64,000 bases of DNA from Luidia sarsii. Taxonomy: Eukaryota; Echinodermata; Asteroidea; Paxillosida; Luidiidae. Below the pieces are notes generated by a model. It searched no databases. It had not been told where the DNA came from and saw only the letters and a program-made list of their open reading frames with translations. The position numbers and the translations under genes are program-made. The stretch lies in the NCBI GenBank assembly GCA_949987565.1, contig OX465104.1, forward strand, positions 11,186,964 through 11,250,963, in the 5' to 3' direction. Below are positions 30,629 through 43,639 of the stretch, piece by piece; the stretch's first letter is position 1; each line of letters starts with the position of its first letter.

Positions 30629-32741
30629 CCGGTAAGTTAGGCGGGAATGCCGTCCAGACCAGACAGGGGCAGACTGGGGATAGACCCGCGCGAGCTAATC
30701 GAACGCTATTCGAACCGCATCATTGGTACGCGTCCGGGACCAGACTGCGTCTATCGCGAAACTTGGTGCTTGGCTCGATCTGGAGTTCATGACTGCTACA
30801 ACTAATTCGAGGAGCATCTAAACAATTCCTATAGGCCTATTCGGGCTCCACGACTGCACTTTTCCCGTACTAACCTGTCCACCTGTGTCACCCAGACCCG
30901 TGTCTCTCCTCAGCATATCTATTCTACGCCTATTACACCCTCTACCAACCCCTTGAGATTGCTGGCAAAGAATGAGTGGCCACGATGTAGTCTGTCTGGT
31001 GCATTATCAATCGACTTTCTGCGTCCATTCCCTTTCTCACAGCTTTCCAGCGAGCAACTGCTTTTCCGAGCAGGGCACTCGCTTTGCCGTGACAACATCA
31101 AAAGGGAACATGAGTGAGTTTCGTGTGTCTGAAAGATTACATCTACAACCGATCCCGTAATGACTGGCGGACCCCTCTGAACCCAACAGACTAAAGAAAT
31201 TTGACATGATTTCATGTCGTCGAGAAAGCGAGCGATTGCCCATCAATCATACGGAGCGTGCGCAAGACCCAACAAGCTCGACAGCGCGCTACATATTTTC
31301 ACGTTTGTCTTCAGTTGGCAGTTTACCCACGCTCTTTTGGTGCGCAGTATATAGGGGGGTGTCTGGCAACACGCGTGGAGCATGCGAGATTCGTGTACCC
31401 AACACTCGCCCTGGCTCTGTCAGAAACAATCAGGGAAGCTGGTGACCGATTTTGACCGACGCAGTCCGACAGTTTGGTCTTATTATTGAGAAGTATTGTT
31501 ATACCAGCTTATACATTGTATACCTGCGTGGATCGACAGGTCCTTTGCGAAACGTACGTGTACATTGTGTACATGCTAAAATGCAATCGCCAGCAAGCGG
31601 CTTCTATACAGACTCCTACTGGGGTCGTGGGGCACATGGTTTGATCAAAATTATCTCCTCTCAATTTTATTTTGCATACTGTGCAAGCAGGCATAGTCAT
31701 GTGTGATTCGAGGGACAAAATGTCAAAACTTGGAAATATGTTTCCCATAGACCTTATTGAATGTGAAGGTGACTCTTCTTCTTCTTCTTGCGTGTGAGGC
31801 AAGCAGCACTTAGAGGTGCTGCTGTCTCAAGTTGTTGTCGTTTGTCTGGGCTCAAATCAGAAGAGCGAGACCAGTTACCAGGGCCCACCAACTAGGAGGT
31901 CGACAACATGGGCCCCGTGATTCGGACTCGACCTTGGCGAAAGATGTGACTCAGATTCGGACTCAGTAATAGTTTGGGACGAGAATACCAATCTGCCGAG
32001 GGCGCTCCAGCACCGCGATGGGAAAGGCGGGCTGGAAGAACACGCCCACGGCCGGCTGATCACACCCTGGAACATTTTTTTTTCGGTGGAAAGGCGGACG
32101 GAGAGGAGGTGGGTGGAGGGAGACCTGAAAAATGGGAGACCTTTTGCGGTCGTTCGTGCCCGTCTATAGACTCGTCGAGCCCCGCGTGACGAGTAACTCC
32201 CCCAAAGGTTCACACGCTCGTCCGCTCCGGTGATGCCTCACTGTGCGCGGCTCAAATGACTCGTGACGCATTCGCGGGGATCTATTCTCGCATTCTCTGA
32301 AGAAGAAAAAAAGATCCCTTTATTTATTTGTTTTCTTCCGTCGGTCTGTTTCTCTTCCTGGCCGCCCCCACTTCTTTTGATTGGCTGAAGGGGGGGGGGG
32401 GACCGATCCATCTTACCAAGCCCATAGTCGCAGTCCTCCCACCATTCGCTGTCTCTATGTATACCTCCCGCTGTGTGGGCGGGAGACAGAATGTGAGAGA
32501 AAAATTAGAAGGGGTAAAGAAAAGTCCATTGGAGCGGGGGAAAAAAATTCACATTGAAATAGGGTGATTTTTTTTTTACGAAGAAGGTGTCGAGGAAAGA
32601 CTCATGCACCAGCACCCAATTCCATAACGACTTTTTCCTCGACCTGATAAATCTGACGGTTTTTGTACCGTTAAAAAATGATCTTTATTTTGGTCCTGAA
32701 CAAATAGAAATGTTTTTATTCTTACAAAAATGCGGGAGTTT

Positions 32742-33525
32742 TTGATCTGCCCTGCTCTGTCCTGTCCTGCTCTGCTCTGCCCCGCCCTGTCCTGCTCTGT
32801 CCCGCCCTGCCCTGTCCTGCCATGCCCTGCCCTGCTCTGTCCCGCCCTGCCCTGTCCTGCCATGCCCTGCCCTGTCCTGTCCTGCCATGCCCTGTCCTGC
32901 CCCGCCCACCCTGTCCTGCCCTGCTCTGTCCTGCCCTGCTCTGTCCTGCCCTGCTCTGTCCTGCCCTGCCCTGCTCTGCCCTGCTCTTCCCTGCCCAGCT
33001 CTGTCCTACCCTACCCTACCCTGCCCTGCCCTGCTCTGCCCTGCCATGCCCTGTTCTGCTCTACCCTGCTCTGCGCATGCCCTGTCCTGCCCTGCCATGC
33101 CCTGCCCTGCCCCTCCCTGCCCATCCGTGCTCTGCCCTTCCCTGCCCTGCCCTGCTCTGCCTTGCCCTGCTCTGTCCTGCCATGCCCTGCCCTGTCCTGT
33201 CCTGCCATGTCCTGTCCTGCCCCGCCCACCCTGTCCTGCCCTGCTCTGTCCTGTCCTGCTCTGTCCTGCCCTGCCCTGCTCTGCCCTGCTCTTCCCTGCC
33301 CAGCTCTGTCCTACCCTACCCTACCCTGCCCTGCCCTGCTCTGCCCTGCCATGCCCTGCTCTGCTCTACCCTGCTCTGCGCATGCCCTGTCCTGCCCTGC
33401 CATGCCCTGCCCTGCTCCGCCCAGCCCTGCCCTGCTCTGCCCTTCCCTACTACCCTACCCTACCCTGCCCTGCCCTGCTCTGTTCCTTTCTGCTCAGCTC
33501 TGCACTCCACTACTATGCCCTGCGC
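32742..33525. repeat. CCTG(C/T) pentamer array with higher-order duplication
   Basis: Almost unbroken CCCTG/TCCTG pentamers. A block of about 330 bp (containing CCCCGCCCACCCTGTCCTG and CTGCTCTGCGCATGCCCTG) is present twice, near 32,885-33,085 and 33,215-33,395, showing block-level duplication on top of the pentamer. Confidence 0.9.
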
Positions 33526-34060
33526 TCTGTTTTTCTCTGTGCAAATCGCCATCCAATCAATCTTTTTAGTTACTACAATGTGCAATAATGATTCAACAAT
33601 ATCCATTTTTCACCAAACTCGAATACCATTGTGTTATTCTTGGTAAAAAGAACACCCCAACCCTATCCAAACCACATGATATTGTCTCGTACAAAGAGCA
33701 TTTATCGTCACTGTACGGCATTCATGGACTTTTCAAGCGCCGTCTACGTCAGCAACGAAGACAGTGACGTCACGGCCATGCCTAGTGACAATAGCATTCA
33801 GGGCCTTCTATTCCACCAAACACGCCCTAGGCTGCCACACAGAAGTTGACTAACCGCAAGGTGGGAGGTTATTGGTTGAAGTTGAAGGTTCAGCGTCTTT
33901 TCGGAGAACAATCCCACCGAAACGAAAGGCCCCCCTGCTTCGTTTTTCATGCCTGCCACTTTGAAAAGCGGAGGTCTGAAACGGAGAAGAAGCCGAAGCC
34001 TTAGCCGGACGGATTGGGGGATGCTCTGACTTCCTAATGCATTACACGCATGCAAGAACT

Positions 34061-34295
34061 AAGGCCCTTCACAAAAACCACGGATCAGAATCAGGTTCAG
34101 ACTTCGTCTCCGTCTTACGAAACCTGAACAACGTAGATTTTGGTTTGTCGCCGAATTTAAAGGTTTGTTGGGTTGATAAGTTCACCGAGAAACTTGAGGC
34201 AGAACACTTGTTTCTAGACGTCTGTGACAATATTGTAACGGGCAAGAGAAACGTGACCGAAGCCTGAGCCCGAGACGAAGCCTTCATTTCGGCCC
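34061..34295. mobile_element. MITE, diverged member of the GGCC(C/G)TTTTC family
   Basis: Left end AAGGCCCTTCACAAAAACC then CAGAATCAGGTTCAGACTTCG; right end ACCGAAGCCTGAGCC then CTTCATTTCGGCCC. Shares the internal AAAGGTTTGTTGGGTTGA with 30,403-30,628. Confidence 0.65.
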
Positions 34296-34608
34296 AACAA
34301 AATAATGGCGATTGCTTGAGGTTTATCAGATTGCGGGATGTCAAACGAGTTGGCGGTTAATAGGGTAAGGCCAACAACTACTGAGTACTTGCTGGTGTAC
34401 CCCTTCCCCCAAAGTAGTGAACAATTACATCGGCAAAGATCATTTTGAACCCCCTTTCCACGAAATCACATTTTAAAAAACCTTTGGGAAAAGAGCATAC
34501 ATTACCCATCATTTTTGACACCGTTTTTTTTAACTCAAACTCAAACATTTATTTTTACTCAAAAGATGTGTTTTTCAGTACAAACAGCCCCAAGGGACAC
34601 TGCCTAAG

Positions 34609-34660
34609 GCCGTTTTCGAAATGAAGGCTTAGGCTCAGGCTCAGGCTTCTGACAAGATTT
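34609..34660. mobile_element. MITE left-end fragment
   Basis: AAGGCCGTTTTCGAAATGAAGG identical to the left end at 30,403, including the preceding CCCCAAGGGACACTGCCT, then truncated. Confidence 0.65.
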
Positions 34661-34714
34661 CTGACACAAACTATTGAACCGACCAAGCACTGCAGGAAGT
34701 CCGATTGGAGAGTA

Positions 34715-34768
34715 GAGATAAAGAGGGAGAGAGGGATGGAGAGAGAGGGATAGAAAGAGAGGGAGATA

Positions 34769-34801
<33 letters not shown>

Positions 34802-35104
34802 GGGGAGATAGAGCCAGAGAGAGACAGAGAGAGGGAGAAAGATAGAGAGAGAAACAGAGGAAGAGAGAAAGAGAGAGAGAGGTTGAGAGAGAAAAGGCCC
34901 CAATCGATCAAGATTATTGCATTCGCCAGAGAAAACAGCCGCTTTGACGCCGTAATATTTATCAGTTTATCGCACGCACAAAAGAGGAGAAAGAAAGAGA
35001 GGGGAGAGGGAGATATGGAGGGTGGAGAGAGAGAGGGGGAGAGAGGGAGAGATAGGGGAGGAGAGAGAGGGGAGAGAGAGAGGGGGGAGTGGGAGAGAAA
35101 GAAA
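34715..35104. repeat. GA-rich tracts
   Basis: Two GA-rich stretches (34,715-34,895 and 34,982-35,104) separated by about 90 bases of ordinary sequence. Confidence 0.85.
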
Positions 35105-35356
35105 GTCCATTGGCGACAGAGAATCCTTACCGCCGGAGGAGAGGATTATTTTAACAGGTCTGTTTGGATCCACCAATTTGTGTATTTGAGGAAAAGGGAA
35201 ATACCTGTTGTGGATCATGACAATGTGTCAGATTCCTGTTGGGGTTTTTTCCTCGTACGAGTTGGGAAGCCAGCGTTGCTGGGGAGCATTCAGGGGTTTC
35301 ATTTTTAATTTACACGCCTTTGAGTTTTCCATTGGCCACGAAGGACACTAATCAAT

Positions 35357-35474
35357 GGCACCTCTCCCTGTCACTTTCCCTCTCCCTCTCTTCTCCCTGT
35401 CCCTCCCCTGTCCCTCTAACTGTCCCTCTCCCTCTGCCTGTGCCTCTCCTTCTCCCTCTTTCTCTCCATGTTCA

Positions 35475-35527
<53 letters not shown>

Positions 35528-35796
35528 CGCCCAGTCCATGTCCCTCTCCCTCTCCCTCTTCCTCTCCATGTTCATCTCTGTCCCTGTCCCTCTCCCTCAC
35601 CCTGTCCATGTCACTGTCCCTGTCCCTGTCTCTGTTCTGTCCCTGTCCCTGTCCCTCACCCTGTCCATGTCCCTCTCCCTCTCCCTCTTCCTCTCCATGT
35701 TCATCTCTGTCCCTGTTTCTGTCCCTGTCCTTCTCCCTGTCCCTCTCCCTCACCCTGTCCCTGTCCCTCTCCCTGTCCCTCTTCCTGTCCCTCTCA

Positions 35797-35828
<32 letters not shown>

Positions 35829-36060
35829 CTCCCTCACCCTGTCCATGTCCCTGTCCCTCTCCCTGTCCCTCTTCCTGTCCCTCTCCCTGTCCCTCTCCCT
35901 GTCCCTCTCCCTGTCCCTCTCCCTGTCCCTCTCCCCTCCCCTCCCCTCCCCTCCCCTCTCATCCCTCTCCCTCCCCTCCCTTCTCCCTCTCCCTCCCCTC
36001 CCCCTCTCCCTCTCCCTCCCCTCCCCCTCTCCCTCTCCTTCTCCCCTCTCTCTCTGTCTC
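35357..36060. repeat. CCCTGT/CCCTCT hexamer array
   Basis: Long run of six-base CCCTGT and CCCTCT units, with a repeated longer block around CTCTCCATGTTCATC (35,463, 35,560, 35,690), grading into CCCTCC at the right. Confidence 0.9.
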
Positions 36061-36455
36061 TAACTTTAGACAGTTACGCATGGAATCCTTCGGAAAGGTC
36101 TCGATAAACGCTGGGTTTTTTTTATGAAGAGAAGCAAAGACAGACAGAAAGGGGAAAAATAACAACCTGGGAGAATTCTGTCCACAATTCGGCGTGCGGG
36201 CGACGAGAAACACAATTGAAAGTTGATATCTTTGTTTCCTTTTGTTGAACAGTTGCTTGTTCATGCATAATATATCAAGCTTGGATCTTTTATTGTCCAA
36301 ACTTCAACATAGCCTCAGGCGTCGTAGTTCGTTAAACTGTCCTCCAAAACTGAAAACATAGGCCTAAGGGTTGTCCGCTTCTTGTCGAAGTTGACACGTG
36401 TATGTTTTGGGTAATACGCAAATAAAACGGTCAAACTGAACAAAACGGTCAGGAG

Positions 36456-36592
36456 AGCCCTGACGTTTCGAACCCAGTAGGACCTTTCTCAAAGGTAGAG
36501 TGACTCTGCGTGCCTCAGTTTGTTATACCTTTTTGTAAGAAAGAATTAGAGGACCTGACGTTTCGATCCCAACAGTGCTCTCTCGAAGTAAA
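36456..36592 (-). mobile_element. Two degenerate GAAACGTC-type repeats
   Basis: CCTGACGTTTCGAACCCAGT then GGACCTTTCTCAAAGG at 36,458-36,495, and GACCTGACGTTTCGATCCC at 36,552-36,570. Same signature as 13,490-13,607, more decayed. Confidence 0.5.
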
Positions 36593-37369
36593 AAACGCTT
36601 GACATTCTAGTATCTATCTGTCAATGGACATTTGCGTTTGGGTCATTTATAAGTCAATAAGCAGTTTGAGACGATCTTGAAATTAGATGTTTGAGTGTGC
36701 GTGTTTTAAGGAACATACTTCAAAATCAACGCTTAAAGACACCGTTTTCGTGCATTTTTACTTTGCCAGAATCGTTTGCCAAATACTTGGTTCGATATCA
36801 TCATTAATATTGGGAGTTTGTGATTCAATTTGAACGACCCGATCCAATGGACATTTTGACCATCGTCGATTAACATTTATAAGTACACATTTATTTTCCT
36901 CAAATTTAATTTGCAGAGCCCGGCTTTAAAAGGGCTGATCTACAGCATTTCAAAACTCCTGAAATATTCGACCCCGGCAAAGATTATCTGACTGTTTGGA
37001 GAGACCTCCATCCAGAGGCTGGATAGCTCAGATGTTATAAGAGCGCGGTTACGCAAGTTCGAACTTTTATGCAAAGGATTGTTCTGATTGTTATATCGGG
37101 CAGTATAATGCAATCCACTCATCGGAAATTCAGGGACACCAAGTAATGGTACACCAACTAGCAACTTAATCAAAATTTAATTGTGTTTATTTTATTTTTA
37201 AGTAGCTTTTTCCCTCCAGATGTGAGAAGGTAGTGATGGCTCTGTGTGTTTGACAATGGCAAAATTATCCTACACGGTCAAACATCGACATAAAGGAACT
37301 GGTAATTTGGTTTGACAGTGATCCGCTTGAAGGGAGGGTGAAACGCGGTCGGCAGAGAGAGATGCGTGG

Positions 37370-38105
<736 letters not shown>

Positions 38106-38549
38106 GTGCATCGACAGAGAGGACAAGGCTGCTGATATATGACATTGTAACATCACCCGTCCGTATCCTCTCGACTGAAAGGCTTTGGTTATATACAGAC
38201 AGACAAATACTGTTCTGAAAAGTTTGGATAAATTAAAAGTTCTGCTCGACGTGAGTATATTGTTCCCGCCGGCGTGGAAAAAGTTAAGGTCATGGCGGAG
38301 TGAGAAAGAAAGAAGGACAAAAAAAGGTGGGAAGAGCGGGAGAGAAGGCGAAAACAAACTTTGCTTTTGTTGCTCTCGATGGGAGCCTTTTGCTCTTTTT
38401 GGTAAAACAAAATTATATATATATTTTTAGCCATCAGCCTGAACAGGAGTTCGGCTAGATCAACTGGTCTTTTCTCCTCCCTACGGTCCACCCGTAGGCC
38501 GGGGTCGTTGAAGCGCGTGTGGTGTTGAGGTCATGCTAGTTGCCTTCGG

Positions 38550-38694
38550 CATAAAAGCAGCCCGGTGTCACGATCTCACACGGGCTCCCGTGCCGAGTTG
38601 AGCCGTGACGTCACTGGCTCACCTCAGCACGTTGCGGCAACGTTCTCAGCTAGCTGCTCAGCGTGCTCAGATGATTCAGTGGACCAAGCACGTG
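38550..38694 (+). promoter_or_regulatory. Possible promoter-like motif cluster
   Basis: CATAAAAG (38550-38557), a full CRE TGACGTCA (38606-38613) and an E-box CACGTG (38689-38694) within 145 bases of CpG-containing sequence. No gene is evident on either side, so this is weak. Confidence 0.2.
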
Positions 38695-39200
38695 GGGGCG
38701 CCCTTCATGGGAATGTTGTTTATGATTTTCCGCGAACGAACGCAGTTTGTAAGACTATAATTTGCTTTTGATTGTATAAAGTCGATCGATGCACCCTTAT
38801 TACGGGATTTTTCCCCCCATGTAAAACTGCAAGTTCTAGTTCTAGGACTAGGCTCCGTACTGAGCGTTGTTGGTAAATATAAACTAAGGGTCAACGAACG
38901 TGCCTGAAAGCGCTGCATTGCCAATGGCCGTATCGACTCAGCACGGCCTTCAAAACGGACAACTACCCTATGCACTGCGCATGACGTTTTTATCCATATA
39001 ATGGTAACGGTCTCATCTGAGCATGGGACCCGGATCAGACCGTTACACCGGTCCTCTCTGCCGGTCAAAACTGAGGAAGTTGTGACGTTGTCTGTAGGAA
39101 GGAACAAGAGGGCACCTCCACCACCTCCTCCCCACCCCCACCCCCCCAAAAAAAGACAAATTTATGATGGCGGTTCCCCAGACAAGGGGATGGATACCTA

Positions 39201-39437
39201 GGCCCTTTTCCAAAGCCCGGCTTAGGCTCAGGCTCCGGCTTTGTCTCTAGTTCTTTCATCCATTTCAAGTACAAGGCATGAAAACATGAAGCCTTTGGCA
39301 TCATTTCTGAAGGTTTGACTTGAGTTTTTAAAAGGATTCTAAAGCTTCAATTTCAACGAAGAACTCCAACTTGCATTTCAGCATTAAACTGAGACGAAGC
39401 CGGAACCGAAGCCTAAGCCGGGTTTTGGAAAAGGGCC
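39201..39437. mobile_element. MITE, GGCCCTTTTCCAAA(A/G)CCCGG family, most complete copy
   Basis: TIRs of about 45 bases: GGCCCTTTTCCAAAGCCCGG then CTTAGGCTCAGGCTCCGGCT at the left, and the inverted equivalent ending GGTTTTGGAAAAGGGCCC at the right. The body shares AAAGCTTCAATTTCAACGAA with 4,191-4,400. Confidence 0.8.
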
Positions 39438-40737
39438 CCATACTCTTTCCATTTTTGAAAGTGGAGGAATGGGTAGAATATTATGCACTGGTGCTCAACA
39501 GGTTTTGGCAAGTGTGATTAATTTTGTTCATGATAGATTAGATTAGATTCGATCGTTATTCCATCGAGAGTTGTTCCCGGCAATTCTTAGCGAGGCTGGA
39601 GCTACACGGGGAGCCGACGGAGCACGCAAATTGCCCCCCACCAGCAGCGAGCCAAACAGGAACGGCCCGACCAATTTTCGCGTATGACCTCCGAAAACGG
39701 CGAAGTCTTGCATTAGTTCGGGTCAAGCCCCCAGACAAAAGAGCAAATCTCTCTCTCGAAAAAAAAACCGCCCAGAAGAATAGCTGTTTACACCATTGTC
39801 ATCGGTTTAAACAATGACATCAAGTCCCCTCCCCTTCCCCTTCCCCTCCCCCTCCCATCTCTTCTCACTGTAAAAACGGTGCTTACGTCATGCACATGGA
39901 TGGAGTATGTTGAGGCACATGGTGCACGATAGATGCGCATGAGGTGATGCTTACTTTCATTCCATGTGCTTGAGGTACAATAGAGAGAGATGTTCTTGTA
40001 CATGAAGCACTTCATGCACCTCATCCGATTTTTGCTCAAGTTACTGTAATGGCCCGTGTCCTTGACCTACAGTATTTCATGTGCATGTAGTTCAGAAGGT
40101 GCCTCAAGTGTTCATGATTCTGGGACAAATATGTGCCATTGCAGAATTAGAAGTGCATGAGGTGCAGTTCGTTTTTGCAGTGATTATAGCTCAACCTGCG
40201 CTAGAACCTGGGCACAATAATGTATTTTTTTCTTCTGAGGACCCCCATCAGGCGAAATTGTAGCCCGCGGCGTTGGCCGCACTTTCTCAATGGCGTACGT
40301 ATTCAATCCGAATAGACCGGTTCTGCCCAACTGGCTGGCATCCTATAGGTATGCTAAAAATGCAGCTTGTTCAATTCACTGTTGCTTTTTTTTCTTACAC
40401 CCACCCCCGTTTTTGATACCGTGGAAGGTTTTTTGTTTGTTCTTGTTATTCTTGCCTCGTGGAAGTCTCTTATACTTATTATCATTATTGTTATGAAATC
40501 AGGGAATGCAATGTGTAAATGTGTTGTCGTGTGCGGTGGTGGTGGTGGTGGCGGTGCACGGTGTGACTGTGTGGCGTTACAGCAGGGAGCAGTGCGGGGG
40601 GAAGGTTACGTGGAGGGTAGGACTGGGCCGAGTACCCGAAACCCGTCCGACGTCAATGGGTACCAGCTTCCATTTTGTCGGTTCTATCATAGGTCTGTAC
40701 CCGGGGCGCGATTTTTTTTCCCGCACCACTAACGTGT

Positions 40738-41458
40738 CAGGTTGGCGAGTTGGCAAGGGGCAAGTAGACAAGTGGGCGAGTTGGCAAGGGGCAAGTAGAC
40801 TAGTGGGCGAGTTGGCAAGGGGCAAGTAGACAAGTGGGCGAGTTGGCTAGGGGCAAGTAGACTAGTGGGCGAGTTGGCTAGGGGCAAGCAGACTAGTGGG
40901 CGAGTTGGCTAGGGGCAAGTAGACAAGTGGGCGAGTTGGCTAGGGGCAAGTAGACTAGTGGGCGAGTTGGCTAGGGGCAAGTAGACTAGTGGGCGAGTTG
41001 GCTTGGGGCAAGTAGACTAGTGGGCAAGTAGACTAGTGGGCGGGTTGGCTAGGGGCAAGTAGACTAGTGGGCGAGTTGGCAAGGGGCAAGTAGACTAGTG
41101 GGTGAGTTGGTTAGGGGCAAGTAGACTAGTGGGCGAGTTGGCTAGGGGCAAGTAGACTAGTGGGCGAGTTGGCTAGGGGCAAGTAGACTAGTGGGCAAGT
41201 AGACTAGTGGGCGAGTTGGCTAGGGGCAAGCAGACTAGTGGGCGAGTTGGCAAGGGGCAAGTAGACTAGTGGGCGAGTTGGCTAGGGGCAAGTAGACTAG
41301 TGGGCGAGTTGGCTAGGGGCAAGTAGACTAGTGGGCAAGTAGACTAGTGGGCGAGTTGGCTAGGGGCAAGTAGACTAGTGGGCGAGTTGGCAAGGGGCAC
41401 GTAGACTAGTGGGTGAGTTGGCAAGGGGCAAGTAGACTAGTGGGCGAGTTGGCAACGA
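40738..41458. repeat. 31-bp minisatellite, about 23 units
   Basis: Unit GGGCGAGTTGGCTAGGGGCA plus AGTAGACTAGT, tandem and highly alike, with A/T (ctagggg/caagggg) and C/G variants and three short half-units (GGGCAAGTAGACTAGT). No unique spacers, so it is not a CRISPR array. Confidence 0.93.
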
Positions 41459-41878
41459 GCCGCGGAAATCGCGTTGATCTTCATTCAAGTCGCACAATGT
41501 TATGGTTGATTTCTTTTTCCTAGTCCGATTCTGATCTCGTCCAAGTTCCTGGGTATTTTTTTTTCTTTGATCCATCCGGTGCAGACGTCGCGACGTGCGA
41601 AAACGCTCTCCCGGTGAGAGCCATTCGGTCTATGATGAAACGGAGTCGGCACTCTTGCTTCGGGAGGGGGGGGGGGCTCGTATGCCAAGCGGTAACCCTA
41701 TAGGGCCTATATAACCTTCGTCCCTGTTTACTGAAAAGTTATATTAACTTCTACCGCCACCACAGAGATATAGGCCTATAACAGAACCAACACATGACGC
41801 TCAACCACCGGGGTTGAGCTATGCTGGTACCCCGTGAATTGTGTGGGGACTATACGGACGTGTTTTGTAAACCAGCGT

Positions 41879-42054
41879 AGGTTAGGGTAGGGTTAGGGTT
41901 AGGGTTAGGGGTAGGGTTAGAGTTAGGGTTAGGGTTAGGGTTAGGGTTAGGGTTAGGGTTAGGGTTAGGGTTAGGGTTAGGGTTAGGGTTAGGGTTAGGG
42001 TTAGGGTTGTTAGGGTTAGGGTTACGGTTACGGTTAGCGTGAGGGTTAGGGTCA
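41879..42054 (+). repeat. Interstitial telomeric-type TTAGGG array
   Basis: More than twenty TTAGGG hexamers (GTTAGGGTTAGGGTTAGGG), perfect in the centre (41,932-42,008) with variants at both ends (GGGGTAGGG, TTACGG, TTAGCG). TTAGGG is the deuterostome telomere unit. Confidence 0.93.
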
Positions 42055-42422
42055 GACGGGACCGAAGTGCGTAACTCTGTGTGTGTTATGCATGGCATCA
42101 GCAACCATACACAATGCGTCAGTCGTGTGTAGTGCGCAACCATAGCTCAACCTCGATGGTTGTGTGTCATACGTCGTCACGAATATATGCCTCTCACGAC
42201 GTTGTAAATCCTCCCGTTTAAAAAAAAAAACAGCGCACGACTTCTAGTCGGGCTCAACTGCACGTCTAGAAGTCCCAATGTGACATTTTAAGCGTTATTT
42301 ACAAGCGCTAAAAGTAGGTCCGGAAAAGAAGACCACCAATCCTTGTTGAAAATATTCAACAAAACACTATGCTTATTCATTGGAGTATTTGTTTCATAAC
42401 ATTGTACAAAAGGGACCAAGAG

Positions 42423-42737
42423 CCCAATTTGAGTTTGGGCTGATCCTATGAAATCAGGATTGTTGTGCTTAAGCGACATTTGGTACTTAAGCAGCTGTAT
42501 GAGATTGGTCCCAGGGCCCAATTTCATAGAGTCGCTTAAGCGTGAAATTCTGCTAAGCGTGAAAAGTCTTCCTCGTGTAAGCAGGATTACAAACTGCACT
42601 GGGAAGCGATGCCAATTGCTTTTGACTTGTATTCCACTCTTCTTCACTTAGCATGAAACGAAAGTGAAGTTGGGGCTCATGAGTTTTTGCTCTTAAGCAC
42701 ATTTTGGCGCTTAAGCGGCTCTATGAAATTGGCCCCA
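42423..42737. mobile_element. MITE, GGGCCCAATTTCATAGAG family, with an adjacent partial copy
   Basis: Full copy 42,514-42,737: left GGGCCCAATTTCATAGAG, right CTCTATGAAATTGGCCCC, with CCAG/CCAGG flanks. The preceding 42,423-42,513 looks like the right half of another copy (TTAAGCAGCTGTATGAGATT, then GGTCCC). Confidence 0.7.
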
Positions 42738-43639
42738 GGTCATTAAGAAGGACGCGTCACGTACAAACACCCTTCTCGTTGGAAATGTTTGGAGTCATTT
42801 GAAATGAGTAGACAAAGGCACGATGTAGGCCCTTATCTGTTTACCAATCGTGCCTATAGCGGGCCGAAGTGGGTAACAAAGTGACTGGTGGCCCAACCAT
42901 GGTGGAATCGTCTGTAGTGTCCTGCTAGTGTAGGGCGCCACCATTGTCTCAGAGTGCCCCCCCCCCCCCCCCGGGTGAAAAAGGTCAAGGATGTTGAGTC
43001 ACGACCTTGGAGAATGACATTGACAAGGGAATTTCCTGCAACATGTCTTGGGGAAGGGGTGGACTGTTTCAATGGCGTCAGTCCTCTTCTCGTGCGCTGT
43101 CGGGTGGACTGTATAACTAAGTACCCAACCCTCTGCCGTTTCGCAATTCGTGGTCATGAAATGCGGGAGAATTAGTGAAAAGAAAATCAAACAAAAGGGC
43201 GCCGCCACGATCATGTATAGTGTATACAGTGTGACGCTGTTGGTTGGTGGGATCTTTTTCTTCAATCAGTGATCGGACACGATGGGGGTGAGTGGCTGTC
43301 GCCTGGTTACAATGAAGGCGGTTGGTGGCTGTTGTCGGTCGCACTTTGTGCCCGCTGAGGCGCGTAGGTTCTGTACAACGCCGGAGGGGGAAAAGGTAAC
43401 ACAGGCCTCTCTAAATGGAGCTGGTGGGGTGTGTTGGTCGTCCTTTGCACGCCAACAGTCATTCGACCTTTTCTTCATTTAAAAAAACAACAAAAACAAA
43501 CGTCGAAACTGCTCGACGTTTCGAATCGACCGGCCGACCAACCGACCGGCATTTTGGTGGAGCTCTGGCATTCCCAAACGCTCGGATGTCCACCACGTCG
43601 ACGATATTTTTTTCGGCTGCTCTTTCATTTAGTGCTCCA

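Noticed and set aside
32730..33646. Open translations rich in Cys/Pro/Ala/Leu (230-280 residues)
   Set aside because: Product of the CCTGC pentamer in three frames; no domain and no splice logic.
35239..36127. Open translations of 220-275 residues over the CCCTGT array
   Set aside because: Simple-repeat artefacts, open in overlapping frames.
40738..41458. CRISPR-like regular repeat
   Set aside because: 31-bp units are directly adjacent with no unique spacers, and the genome is eukaryotic; it is a minisatellite.
41850..42143. Asn-Pro repeat protein
   Set aside because: Translation of CCCTAA telomeric repeats.
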